Positions 7,542 to 15,613 of a DNA stretch of 64,000 nt are shown here, in pieces. The position numbers were made by a program, and so were the translations under genes. Source of the DNA: Ch128b sp964527925 (lineage in GTDB: Bacteria; Bacteroidota; Ignavibacteria; Ch128b); assembly GCA_964527925.1 (NCBI GenBank), contig CAZGQO010000004.1, forward strand, positions 1-64,000. The letters run 5' to 3'. The notes below the pieces were generated by a model. It worked only from the letters and a program-made list of their open reading frames with translations, was not told the DNA's origin and ran no database searches. Position 1 is the stretch's first letter. Each line of letters starts with the position of its first letter.

Positions 7542-9140
7542 AATTTAACTTTAATTTTATTTTTATTTTTAATTTACAATTTGAACTCCTTTGGTCAAAT
7601 GGTAAATGAAAGTTTGAGTAATAAGGTTCACAGTTTTCTTGATCGACTTGAGATGAAAAATATAATTCAACTATCTACTGAAAAAAAACCTTATACATTG
7701 AGTTTGATACGATCTAAAATTCAAGAAGCAAAACTAAAATATCATTTATTAACCGTTTATGAAAAAGAAGAATTGAAGGAATTATTAGATTATTATTACT
7801 TTAATGATTTCAGGTTATTGCCTCTTGAAATTAAAGAAGATAAAGCCAAGTTTTTCGTTTTGCCAATTGCTGGTTATACAAGGAAGTTTTTAAATGAGAA
7901 TAACAACTTTGAAAGAGTAGGTGGAGCTAAAGTTTATATCGCTTATAATGATAATTTTTCTATTTATGCACATTTACAGGATAGGGGCGAATTTGGAAAA
8001 AATATCGATAAACAAAAAAGAATATCCCCAGAAAGAGTATATGAATTTCAGAATGTCGAAAAAGGTATTGAGTATAGTGATGTAATTAGCGGCATAGGAT
8101 ATAATTGGAAATGGGGAAATTTTTCAATTATAAAAAATTATAATATCTGGGGTCACGGAGAATTTGGTCAGTTGATTTTATCTGATAAAGTCAATTCTTT
8201 TCCACATATCTATTTTGAATTTAATCCTTCAAAAAAATTTAGATTTAAATATCTTTTTGGTTGGCTAAACTCTAAAGTTATTGACTCCAATTATTACTAT
8301 GATTCTTATCCTGGTTCTTTAATAAGTGAAAAAAGGTACAACTACATCGATAAATTTATTGCTGCAAATTTATTAACTCTGGAACCTTGGAATTTTTTAA
8401 AGTTTAGCGCCGGTAATTCAATTATTTATAGTGGCAGATCAACTCGTTTAGAAATGTTCCTGCCTTTTGCATTTTATAAATATTTAGATAGAGATGTAGG
8501 TAAAGGTCAGGTGAGTGATGGAAACGGTCAGCTTTTTTTTGACCTTGCTTTGAAACCTGTTAGAGGTTTAAGACTCTATTCAACTGTTTTTGTTGATGTT
8601 ATTAGTTTAAGGAAAACTTTTAAAGGCAATTATATTGAAAACTGGATAGCTTATACTCTGGGCTTGAAAGCATCGGACTTGTTAATTAATAATACAGATT
8701 TTAATATAGAATATACAAAAGTGGAACCGTGGGTTTATGAACATAAAGATATTACAACTACTTATAAGCACCTTAATACAACTCTGGGTCACTGGATTGG
8801 GCAGAATGCCTATCTAATTGCCTCAAGTATAACTTATTATTATAATTCAAAACTTGATTTTACATTTAAATTTAATTTTATGAAGAAAGGCGGAGAGGAA
8901 GATATCTATTATGCATACGAAGGAAGAGATGAGAAATCGATTGGTTTTCTATATCCACCTATTAGAAAAGATATAGTATATGATTTTACGATAAATTATT
9001 CACCATTGGTTTATTTATCATTCTTTTTGAATTATCGTTACTCAATAATAAAAGATGATCTACCCGGTAGGACACCTTTGTTTATCCTGGGTAATAAAAA
9101 TATATTAAAAATTGGATTTAATTTCGGTTTCCCATATTAA
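7521..9140 (+). CDS. Wzi-like capsule-assembly outer-membrane protein
   Basis: The 539-residue protein begins at TTG 7521; a stop lies just upstream at 7509 and there is no earlier start. It opens with a signal peptide ('LTLILFLFLIYNLNSFGQ'), then a helical region (~25-95) and a long run of alternating aromatic beta-strands ending in 'GFNFGFPY' with a terminal Tyr. This layout matches Wzi-family outer-membrane barrels, which bind capsule or O-antigen polymer at the cell surface ('IGYNWKWGNFSIIKNYNIWG', 'LGHWIGQNAY'). Placement within the polysaccharide locus supports this. It is followed 16 bases later by the UDP-sugar dehydrogenase start. The family call rests on general pattern and context. 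Confidence 0.6.
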   Translation: MNINTRHNLTLILFLFLIYNLNSFGQMVNESLSNKVHSFLDRLEMKNIIQLSTEKKPYTLSLIRSKIQEAKLKYHLLTVYEKEELKELLDYYYFNDFRLLPLEIKEDKAKFFVLPIAGYTRKFLNENNNFERVGGAKVYIAYNDNFSIYAHLQDRGEFGKNIDKQKRISPERVYEFQNVEKGIEYSDVISGIGYNWKWGNFSIIKNYNIWGHGEFGQLILSDKVNSFPHIYFEFNPSKKFRFKYLFGWLNSKVIDSNYYYDSYPGSLISEKRYNYIDKFIAANLLTLEPWNFLKFSAGNSIIYSGRSTRLEMFLPFAFYKYLDRDVGKGQVSDGNGQLFFDLALKPVRGLRLYSTVFVDVISLRKTFKGNYIENWIAYTLGLKASDLLINNTDFNIEYTKVEPWVYEHKDITTTYKHLNTTLGHWIGQNAYLIASSITYYYNSKLDFTFKFNFMKKGGEEDIYYAYEGRDEKSIGFLYPPIRKDIVYDFTINYSPLVYLSFFLNYRYSIIKDDLPGRTPLFILGNKNILKIGFNFGFPY

Positions 9141-9156
9141 TTTTACGGGAGGAGTT

Positions 9157-10503
9157 ATGGATTATAAAACTTCATTAATTACAAAAATTAAAGATAAAAA
9201 AGTTAAAGTTGGAATAATTGGTCTTGGGTATGTAGGAATTCCACTTGCCCTACAATTTTGTGAAGAGAATATTAAAGTATTTGGCTTTGATATAGATGAA
9301 ACAAAAGTTAAAAAATTAAACGATGGGGAAAGTTATATAAAACACATAAGTTCTGAAAGAATTAAGACTTTTGTGGATAAAAATTTGTTTTTTGCTACAA
9401 ATGAATTTAGACGACTAAGGGAAGTAGATGCCCTTATTATTTGTGTGCCTACACCTTTAAATCATAATCGAGAACCGGTAATTAGTTATATTGAACAAAC
9501 TGCACTGGTTATTTCAGAAAATCTAAAGAAAGGACAATTGATTTGTTTGGAATCTTCTACTTATCCAGGAACTACTGTTGAAGTTATTAAACCTAAATTG
9601 GATAGTCCATTAAATCCCGAACTAAAAAATGAAAAATTAGAAGCTGGTAAAGATTATTTTCTTGCTTATAGTCCAGAACGCGAAGACCCCAATAATCCTG
9701 ATTTCACTACTAAGACAATTCCAAAAGTAGTTGGTGGAACAACAAAAAATTGTTTGGAAGTCGCAAAAAGCTTATATGATTTAATTATTATTAAGACTGT
9801 TCCAGTCAGCTCAACTCAGGTTGCGGAAGCTGTTAAATTATTAGAAAATATATATCGAAGTGTAAATATTGCCCTTGTTAATGAACTAAAGATGGTTTTT
9901 GAAAAGATGGGAATCGATATTTGGGAAGTAATTGAAGCTGCCAAGACAAAACCATTTGGATTTCAAGCATTTTATCCTGGACCGGGTTTAGGTGGACACT
10001 GCATTCCAATCGATCCATTTTATCTAACATGGAAGGCCAGAGAATATGATGTAAGTCCAAAGTTTATTGAGCTTGCTGGTGAGATAAATACATATCAGCC
10101 TTATTATGTTGTCCATCGAATTATGGAAGCTTTAAATGAACATAATAAGAATTTAAAAGGAAGTAAGATTCTTATTCTTGGTGTAGCTTATAAAAAGAAT
10201 GTAGATGATTTACGAGAATCACCAGCATTGAAATTGATTGATATTCTTTCGGATAAAGGTGCCGAAATTGAGTATAATGATCCTTATTGCCCTGTTATTC
10301 CAAAAACAAGGAAATATGATTTTGGTCTAAAGTCTGTTCCACTAACAGCAGAAAATTTGAGAAAATATGATTTAGTACTTATTGTAACTGATCACGATGA
10401 ATATGATTATGAATTTATTTACGAAAACTCTAATTTAATAGTCGATACAAGAAATGCAATTAAATTAAATTGTCTTGTAAACGGAAAAGTATATAAAAGT
10501 TAA
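9157..10503 (+). CDS. wbpA: UDP-N-acetylglucosamine 6-dehydrogenase (WbpA type)
   Basis: This NAD-dependent nucleotide-sugar dehydrogenase oxidises C6 of UDP-GlcNAc to UDP-GlcNAcA. The start is ATG 9157, preceded by GGGAGGAG; a TTG at 9112 would overlap the upstream gene. The 448-residue protein has the Rossmann motif 'VGIIGLGYVGIPLA' at ~18, 'CVPTPL' at ~107, 'ESSTYPGTT' at ~132, 'YSPEREDPNN' at ~170 and the catalytic-Cys loop 'PGPGLGGHCIPIDPFYL' near 275. C-terminal 'GVAYKKNVDDLRESPALK' is the UDP-binding domain. The 'PEREDPNN' and 'GGHCIPIDPFYL' variants fit the WbpA/WecC-like branch rather than UDP-glucose dehydrogenase. Genes with wbpB and wbpD character follow in order, supporting the diacetylated amino-uronate pathway. 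Confidence 0.88.
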   Translation: MDYKTSLITKIKDKKVKVGIIGLGYVGIPLALQFCEENIKVFGFDIDETKVKKLNDGESYIKHISSERIKTFVDKNLFFATNEFRRLREVDALIICVPTPLNHNREPVISYIEQTALVISENLKKGQLICLESSTYPGTTVEVIKPKLDSPLNPELKNEKLEAGKDYFLAYSPEREDPNNPDFTTKTIPKVVGGTTKNCLEVAKSLYDLIIIKTVPVSSTQVAEAVKLLENIYRSVNIALVNELKMVFEKMGIDIWEVIEAAKTKPFGFQAFYPGPGLGGHCIPIDPFYLTWKAREYDVSPKFIELAGEINTYQPYYVVHRIMEALNEHNKNLKGSKILILGVAYKKNVDDLRESPALKLIDILSDKGAEIEYNDPYCPVIPKTRKYDFGLKSVPLTAENLRKYDLVLIVTDHDEYDYEFIYENSNLIVDTRNAIKLNCLVNGKVYKS

Positions 10504-10512
10504 GAGGTAAAT

Positions 10513-11424
10513 TTGAAAAATTTTGCAATTACAGGTGTTGCTGGATATATTGCTCCCAGACATCTTCAAGCGATAAAAGATACGGGAAATACGTTAATAG
10601 CTGCTTTAGATATTAATGATTCTGTTGGTATTTTAGATAAATATTTCCCTGAAGCAAGTTTCTTTACTGAATTTGAAAGGTTTGAAAGACATTTAGAACA
10701 TCTTAAGAGAATAAATCATCATGAAAAAGTAGATTATATTTCAATTTGTACACCAAATTTTTTGCATGATAGTCATATTCGGTTAGCTTTAAGAATTGGG
10801 GCTGATGCAATTTGTGAAAAACCTTTAGTTTTAAATCCATGGAATTTAGATATATTAGAAGAAATAGAGAGAGAAAGCGGAAAAAAAATCTTTACAATTT
10901 TGCAATTAAGAGTTCATCCATCTCTCGTTAGTTTAAGAAAAAAAATTGAAGATATTCTCAGTAAAGATCCCAATAAGAAGTTTAAGGTTGATTTGATTTA
11001 TATTACTTCCAGAGGTAAATGGTATGATTTTTCTTGGAAAGGAAATATTGAAAAATCGGGAGGTATAGCTACCAATATAGGAATACATCTTTTTGATTTG
11101 TTATTATGGTTGTTTGGTAAACCAATCCATAGTGAAGTCATTTATTCTGAAAAAAGATCTATGAGAGGCGAACTTGAATTGGAACATGCATTTGTAAATT
11201 GGTTCCTTTCTCTTAATTTCTCTGACTTGCCTGTTAATTGCACTAAATCCACATATAGATCTATCAAGATTGATGGTAATGAAATTGAGTTTACAGAGGG
11301 ATTTACTGAATTACATACAGAAGTTTATAGAAGAATACTGGAAGGTGGAGATGGATTTAAAATTCCTGATGCAAGACCTTCAATTGAATTAGTTTATAAA
11401 ATTAGAAATAACATAAAATTTTAG
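10513..11424 (+). CDS. wbpB: UDP-GlcNAcA 3-dehydrogenase, Gfo/Idh/MocA family (WbpB/WlbA)
   Basis: This 303-residue oxidoreductase makes the 3-keto sugar from UDP-GlcNAcA, the step after WbpA. The start is TTG 10513 with AGAGG eight bases upstream; no ATG exists near the N-terminus. 'FAITGVAGYIAPRHLQAIKD' is the WlbA/WbpB-type dinucleotide fold, whose Gly-x-Ala-Gly-Tyr-Ile-Ala-Pro-Arg-His is highly specific. 'SICTPNFLHDSHI' (~76), 'CEKPLVLNPW' (~98, the EKP motif), 'ITSRGKWYDFSWKG' and 'GGIATNIGIHLFDLLLWLFG' (~180, active-site Lys/His region) follow. The C-terminal 'FTEGFTELHTEVYRRIL' also matches the subfamily. It lies nine bases after wbpA and nine before the acetyltransferase, so the three are probably one operon. 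Confidence 0.88.
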   Translation: MKNFAITGVAGYIAPRHLQAIKDTGNTLIAALDINDSVGILDKYFPEASFFTEFERFERHLEHLKRINHHEKVDYISICTPNFLHDSHIRLALRIGADAICEKPLVLNPWNLDILEEIERESGKKIFTILQLRVHPSLVSLRKKIEDILSKDPNKKFKVDLIYITSRGKWYDFSWKGNIEKSGGIATNIGIHLFDLLLWLFGKPIHSEVIYSEKRSMRGELELEHAFVNWFLSLNFSDLPVNCTKSTYRSIKIDGNEIEFTEGFTELHTEVYRRILEGGDGFKIPDARPSIELVYKIRNNIKF

Positions 11425-11432
11425 AAGCATTT

Positions 11433-12032
11433 ATGGATCAAACTGAGAAGAAATATTATGTTAATCAATATGCTGTCATCGATGATAATGTTGAAATCGG
11501 TGAAGGCACAAAAATATGGCATTTCACTCATGTTCAATCAGGTGCAAAAATTGGTAAATATTGTGTTTTAGGACAAAATGTTAATGTGGGAAATAATGTT
11601 ACAATTGGAAATTATGTAAAGATTCAAAATAATGTGTCAGTTTATGAAGGGGTGACATTAGAGGACTATGTATTTTGTGGTCCTTCAATGGTATTTACAA
11701 ATGTGAAAGATCCGAGAAGCAAATATCCGCAGGTGGGTTCAAAATATTATATAAAAACATTAGTCAAAGAAGGTGCATCATTAGGTGCTAATTGTACAAT
11801 AGTTTGTGGAGTAACAATTGGGAAATATGCTTTTATTGGCGCGGGTGCGGTGGTTACTAAGGATGTACCTGATTATGCACTTGTGGTTGGAAATCCTGCA
11901 AAGATAGTTGGATGGGTTAGTGAGGCTGGTGAAAAATTGAAATTTAATTCCGAAGGAATTGCTATCTGCTCAAGAACAGGAAAAAAGTATAAGTTAATTA
12001 ATAATTCAAAAGTTGAAGAAATTATAGAATAA
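11433..12032 (+). CDS. wbpD: UDP-3-amino-GlcNAcA N-acetyltransferase, left-handed beta-helix (WbpD)
   Basis: This 199-residue hexapeptide-repeat acyltransferase would acetylate the 3-amino group of UDP-2-acetamido-3-amino-uronic acid with acetyl-CoA. Repeats such as 'VEIGEGTKIWHFTHVQSGAK', 'IGKYCVLGQNVNVGNNVTIG' and 'VKEGASLGANCTIVCGVTIG' make the beta-helix. 'IWHFTHV' carries the His used by WbpD/WlbB-type enzymes, and 'GAGAVVTKDVPDYALVVGNP' closes the fold. It follows wbpB directly and ends before a strong terminator at 12064. The aminotransferase (WbpE) and 2-epimerase (WbpI) needed for the rest of the route are not in this window, apart from a dead wecB-like start at 1008. Confidence 0.87.
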   Translation: MDQTEKKYYVNQYAVIDDNVEIGEGTKIWHFTHVQSGAKIGKYCVLGQNVNVGNNVTIGNYVKIQNNVSVYEGVTLEDYVFCGPSMVFTNVKDPRSKYPQVGSKYYIKTLVKEGASLGANCTIVCGVTIGKYAFIGAGAVVTKDVPDYALVVGNPAKIVGWVSEAGEKLKFNSEGIAICSRTGKKYKLINNSKVEEIIE

Positions 12033-12063
12033 GTTTCAATACTTAGTTAATAATTTTTTTATA

Positions 12064-12088
12064 AAAGGTCGCTTCGGCGGCCTTTTTT
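12064..12088 (+). terminator. Rho-independent terminator after wbpD
   Basis: The sequence AAAGGTCGC-TTCG-GCGGCCTTT is followed by a T-run. The stem has nine pairs (one G-U wobble) closed by a stable UUCG tetraloop. It lies 32 bases after the wbpD stop and ends the wbpA-wbpB-wbpD transcript. Confidence 0.9.
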
Positions 12089-12103
12089 GTTTTAAATTTT
12101 TGG

Positions 12104-12330
12104 GATTCTTCTCCGCCTCAGGTGGATCAGAATGACAGGAAGAGATTCTTCGTACCGTTTTACGGTACTCAGAATGACATTATTTTTTATTGTCATCCTG
12201 AAGGAACGAAGTGTCTGAAGGATCAAATGAGATTCTTCGCTCCGCTAAAGCTTTGCTCAGAATGACAGGGGAGTTACATTGTCATACTGAGGCGACTTTA
12301 GTCGCCGAAGTATTTCAGATTCTTCGATCC
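12104..12330. repeat. Cluster of dispersed 'GATTCTTCG...TCAGAATGACA' repeats
   Basis: Three direct units start GATTCTTC and end TCAGAATGACA (12104-12137, 12144-12179, 12231-12267). They alternate with inverted relatives starting TGTCAT(C/A)CTGA (12191-12224 and from 12280). The centres differ and some are themselves palindromic (CGTACCGTTTTACGGTAC; GGCGACTTTAGTCGCC), so transcripts would fold into hairpins. The same family recurs at 21725-21836. These are non-coding miniature palindromic repeats seen across Bacteroidota/Chlorobiota-type genomes; no transposase is present. Confidence 0.8.
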
Positions 12331-12430
12331 ATTTCATTCCGATTAAGTTTTTAGATTGGGTTCTCTCCATTTCTTTCTAATCAGAATAAGATATAAATCA
12401 AAAATGCAAAACATTCTAACTTTAAGTAAA

Positions 12431-12450
12431 TTAAGTAAAAATTTACTTAA
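12431..12450. promoter_or_regulatory. Perfect palindrome abutting a start codon
   Basis: TTAAGTAAA-AA-TTTACTTAA is a perfect inverted repeat with 9-base arms that ends at the base before the ATG at 12451. A further half-site (TTTAAGTAAA) lies at 12421-12430. It occupies the position where a ribosome-binding site should be. It may be an operator or a weak hairpin over the start; alternatively it is chance in AT-rich DNA. Confidence 0.4.
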
Positions 12451-13890
12451 ATGATAAAAAACTTAAACAAAACCATCTTAATCTTACTAATTATTTTATT
12501 TGCAAATGTTTTAGGTCTATTCTTATTAGAATCAGGTAAATTTTATCGTATAATAGAAAATCTTATTGAAGATGATGGTTCATCAGATTTTGATTATTAT
12601 CACAAGATATTGATTAATCTTGAAATTACTTTTTATTTGCTAATTTTATTCAGCTTAATTTGCCTTGTATTCTATAAAAAATTAAGTAATGTTTTTTATC
12701 GAATACTAAACGTTAGGAAATTATATCTACACCTAATCATTATTACTTCAATCATACAACTTATTTTAATTATTTCATTTCCTAATAAACCTTTTGCAGA
12801 TTCAATACAATACATAAACTTAGCTCAAAATCTGATAAAGTCAGGCAGTTATATAAATCAAAACGGTTTGCCTACTGCATTTATGCCTGTGGGATATCCA
12901 ATTTATCTATTTTTGATTTTTAAATTTATTAGTCAGGACTTAATAGTTGTTAAAATATTTAACATTTTAATATCCGCTTTGTTTATTTTAATCCTTTATC
13001 AAATTTTCAAAACTATACTTACTATTAAGCAACTAAACCTATTTCTTTTATTGTTTGCTTTTTATCCAAATTTTTTATTGAACGCAAATGTCCTTATGCC
13101 AGATTATTTAGCCTCTTTTTTTATGTGGTTTACAATTTATTTATTGCTTTATGACTCAAGTAAATATTATAAAATTTTACTTTCAGGGCTGTTTATTGGT
13201 TTTGGGGTTCTATTGCGACCTCAATATTCATTAGTACCTTTTATTTTATTGATCTTACTACATAAAAAAGAACACTTAAAAAAATTTCTAATAAGAGTTC
13301 TACTATTTTTTGCAGCCATTTCAATTATGATTATGCCATGGTTAATTCGTAATTATAAGGTTTTTAATGAGTTTCCCGTCCTTACAACAAATGATGGATT
13401 TAATTTTTTGATGGGTAATCATTCTATATCCTCAGGAAAAGTAAACTTCAATTTTATATACGATGTTAATAACCCTGATGAAACGGAGGAACAAAATTTA
13501 GCTTATAAAAGGGCATGGCAAGATATAACTGAAAATCCAGAAAAATCTATCTTAAGAATTTTTAAGAAAATATTTTTTTCATACTATCGAGGTGATAGTA
13601 ATTTAACCTGGATTTTTAAGAGTAACAGTTTTAGCTATAATCCACTCTCATTAGCTTCTTTATTTATTGTCAGCAATCTATATCATTATATTGTGATTTT
13701 CTTTTTTTTAACTGGATTTAAAAAATTAATTATTTTCTTGAAAAGAAAAGGGCTGCTGTTTTTTGTTTACTTAACGATATACTTTTTAATTGTAGTTTCC
13801 ATTTATGTTGGCAACGAAAGATATATTCTTCCAATATTGCCCATTCACTTTCTCGCTGCAGCTTTATATTTTTCAAATTATGAAAAATAA
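12451..13890 (+). CDS. GT39-like polytopic membrane protein (ArnT/PMT-type glycosyltransferase candidate)
   Basis: The 479-residue protein has about eleven hydrophobic segments. Its first large loop reads 'NKPFADSIQYINLAQNLIKS' and then 'GLPTAFMPVGYPIYLFLIFK'. An acidic residue shortly after TM1-2 plus 'PVGYP' before the next helix is the usual layout of GT39/PMT-type lipid-linked sugar transferases. Later 'LLRPQYSLVPFILLILLHKK' and 'PWLIRNYKVFNEFPVLTTND' then 'GFNFLMGNHSISSG' match the membrane-embedded half of the family. It may add a sugar from a polyprenyl carrier to a glycan or lipid on the periplasmic side. The gene overlaps the next by 11 bases, and the pair are paralogues. Confidence 0.65.
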   Translation: MIKNLNKTILILLIILFANVLGLFLLESGKFYRIIENLIEDDGSSDFDYYHKILINLEITFYLLILFSLICLVFYKKLSNVFYRILNVRKLYLHLIIITSIIQLILIISFPNKPFADSIQYINLAQNLIKSGSYINQNGLPTAFMPVGYPIYLFLIFKFISQDLIVVKIFNILISALFILILYQIFKTILTIKQLNLFLLLFAFYPNFLLNANVLMPDYLASFFMWFTIYLLLYDSSKYYKILLSGLFIGFGVLLRPQYSLVPFILLILLHKKEHLKKFLIRVLLFFAAISIMIMPWLIRNYKVFNEFPVLTTNDGFNFLMGNHSISSGKVNFNFIYDVNNPDETEEQNLAYKRAWQDITENPEKSILRIFKKIFFSYYRGDSNLTWIFKSNSFSYNPLSLASLFIVSNLYHYIVIFFFLTGFKKLIIFLKRKGLLFFVYLTIYFLIVVSIYVGNERYILPILPIHFLAAALYFSNYEK

Positions 13891-15226
13891 TCTAATGAGA
13901 TTTTTCATTGATCAACGAAAATTAATGATCCTAATTTATATAATTGCATTTTTTATGCAAATGACTCTTTTCTATTTGAATGATAAAATATTTAAAATTC
14001 CTCTGGGTGATGATTTGTGGTTTGAAAGAGTTGCGATGAGTTTACTAAGAGATAATGATACAGAAATTAAATGGTCAAGTGATCCAGATTCAGATCTATA
14101 TACAGACTTAAATTTGCAAAAAGGTATTTATAGGAATTGGCGTCCTGTTGGGTATTCACTGTTTTTAATGATTCCCTTAAAACTTGGAAATTATATTCTT
14201 TTACGAAATCTATTACAGGCAATTTTATTCTCTTTTATCCCGGTAATTTTGTTTCAGATTATGAGGTTATTAAGTGAAAATTATTTTAATTCTAAAATCG
14301 CATTTTGTATTGCATTTGCATATATATCCTACCCTTATTTTTTAATTTTGAGTCAACAAAATCTTGATACTGGTTTCATTATTCTATCTACTATTTTATC
14401 TTTTTATTTTATGCTGAAATTTTTTTCAAGTGGAGAAACGAAATATCTTATTAAATTCCTGACAGCTCTTCTTCTTCTTTTATTATTTAAACCTATGGTG
14501 GCGTTTTCATTTTTAATTTTCTCCACTGTGATAATCATTATATATAAGAAATACAGAATAAATTTGAGGAATCTTATCCTTTCTGTAGTTATTTTTGTGT
14601 TAGTTACATTTTCGATTAATTATTATTTGCGAAAAAATTTTGAGGTGGATTTATTATATCAAACCAATGGGGGATATAACCTATTTTTGGGTAATAATGA
14701 ACTTGTGGATAGTCTTTTAATACATCGATATTTTGATTCTGCCTCTTTTGAAATTATTATACTATCCTATTTTGATAAACAAGATTCTATTGTTGGAAAG
14801 CTCGATGAATATGGGAAAGACAAGTATTTTTTTGAAAAGGCAATGAGTTTTATTAATGAAAATCCCATAAAATTCATTAAAAATATTCCTTTGAAAGTCG
14901 TTGGATTTTTTTCGCCTATAAGATTCAGAAAAGATCATTTTTCTGATTCTGAACTAAAAAGTTTAATTTATTCGATTAGTTATGGTTTGTTACTGATTTC
15001 ATTTTTTATGAGTTTAATTATGGTTTTTATGAAAAGAGAATTGCGTTTTAAGTTTTATTTTGAATTTTTACTGTTTATTATAATTTGGACTTTACCCTAC
15101 CTGATATTTTTACCACTTTCAAGATATAGACAACCTATTGAATTTTTGATGTTTGCTTTTGTTGGAATAGTGATTATGAAGATTGTGAATTTGAGAAAGA
15201 GGAATAACAGCAATTCTGTTATCTAA
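13880..15226 (+). CDS. Second GT39-like polytopic membrane protein, paralogue of the preceding gene
   Basis: The start is taken as ATG 13880, overlapping the end of the upstream gene by 11 bases (translational coupling). An ATG at 13805 would extend the overlap over the other gene's last helix. The ~448-residue product repeats the neighbour's plan: 'IPLGDDLWFERVAMSLL' with acidic residues after TM1, 'NWRPVGYSLFLMIPLKLGNY' (compare 'AFMPVGYPIYLF') and 'QTNGGYNLFLGNNELVDS' (compare 'TNDGFNFLMGNHSISS'). The two probably arose by tandem duplication. Acceptor and donor are unknown; the polysaccharide locus just upstream suggests glycan decoration. Confidence 0.6.
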   Translation: MKNNLMRFFIDQRKLMILIYIIAFFMQMTLFYLNDKIFKIPLGDDLWFERVAMSLLRDNDTEIKWSSDPDSDLYTDLNLQKGIYRNWRPVGYSLFLMIPLKLGNYILLRNLLQAILFSFIPVILFQIMRLLSENYFNSKIAFCIAFAYISYPYFLILSQQNLDTGFIILSTILSFYFMLKFFSSGETKYLIKFLTALLLLLLFKPMVAFSFLIFSTVIIIIYKKYRINLRNLILSVVIFVLVTFSINYYLRKNFEVDLLYQTNGGYNLFLGNNELVDSLLIHRYFDSASFEIIILSYFDKQDSIVGKLDEYGKDKYFFEKAMSFINENPIKFIKNIPLKVVGFFSPIRFRKDHFSDSELKSLIYSISYGLLLISFFMSLIMVFMKRELRFKFYFEFLLFIIIWTLPYLIFLPLSRYRQPIEFLMFAFVGIVIMKIVNLRKRNNSNSVI

Positions 15227-15330
15227 AAATTTTATGACTAATTGAGTAATTAGTATTTAAGTTCGGTTAGTTATTCTTCTATAACTTGCTATATAGAGAG
15301 AAGTGAAATCATAGATATATTGGATTTTTA

Positions 15331-15370
15331 TCACGAAGGACAATAAGCACAACACGAAGGTACACGAAGG
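15331..15370. repeat. 'CACGAAGG' short repeat tract
   Basis: Three copies of (A)CACGAAGG occur within 40 bases between the polysaccharide locus and a type IX cargo gene. Such CACGAAGG tracts are common scattered repeats in many bacteria. The rest of 15227-15560 shows no convincing gene. Confidence 0.5.
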
Positions 15371-15393
15371 AAAATCTAAATGACTTGTCTTTT

Positions 15394-15516
15394 GTGAGTA
15401 ACTTAGAGAGTTTTAAAGAATATAATGAATTACAACTAACTGCGACCTTAAAAGATATAAGAAAAGAAACACTTGAATGCAATGATAAAATTATAAGCTT
15501 ATCAATAAATGATTAA
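15394..15516 (+). other. Possible 40-codon ORF or gene remnant (GTG start)
   Basis: A GTG at 15394 opens a 40-residue frame ('SNLESFKEYNELQLTATLKD' then 'IRKETLECNDKII') ending at TAA 15516. The composition is protein-like and hydrophilic, but no family is recognised. There is no clear ribosome-binding site, and the frame is open further upstream through the CACGAAGG tract. It may be the leftover tail of a lost gene. Confidence 0.2.
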
Positions 15517-15562
15517 AAGTCTTAACAAGAATTTAGTTTTCAAGTGTTCTCAAAATATTTTT

Positions 15563-15594
15563 TAAAAAAAAACCCGCAATTGCGGGCTTTTTTA
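15563..15594. terminator. Bidirectional terminator
   Basis: An A-run followed by AACCCGCAATTGCGGGC and a T-run gives a palindromic stem (CCCGCAATTGCGGG) flanked by A and T tracts. It can stop transcription from either side. It lies just past the stop of the minus-strand gene at 15614 and thus serves chiefly that gene. Confidence 0.85.
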
Positions 15595-15613
15595 TTATAA
15601 ACAGATAAACAAT

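Noticed and set aside
13805..13879. Upstream ATG for the second GT39-like gene
   Set aside because: It would overlap the last helix of the previous gene by 86 bases and add an unlikely N-terminus; ATG 13880 gives a normal coupled start.
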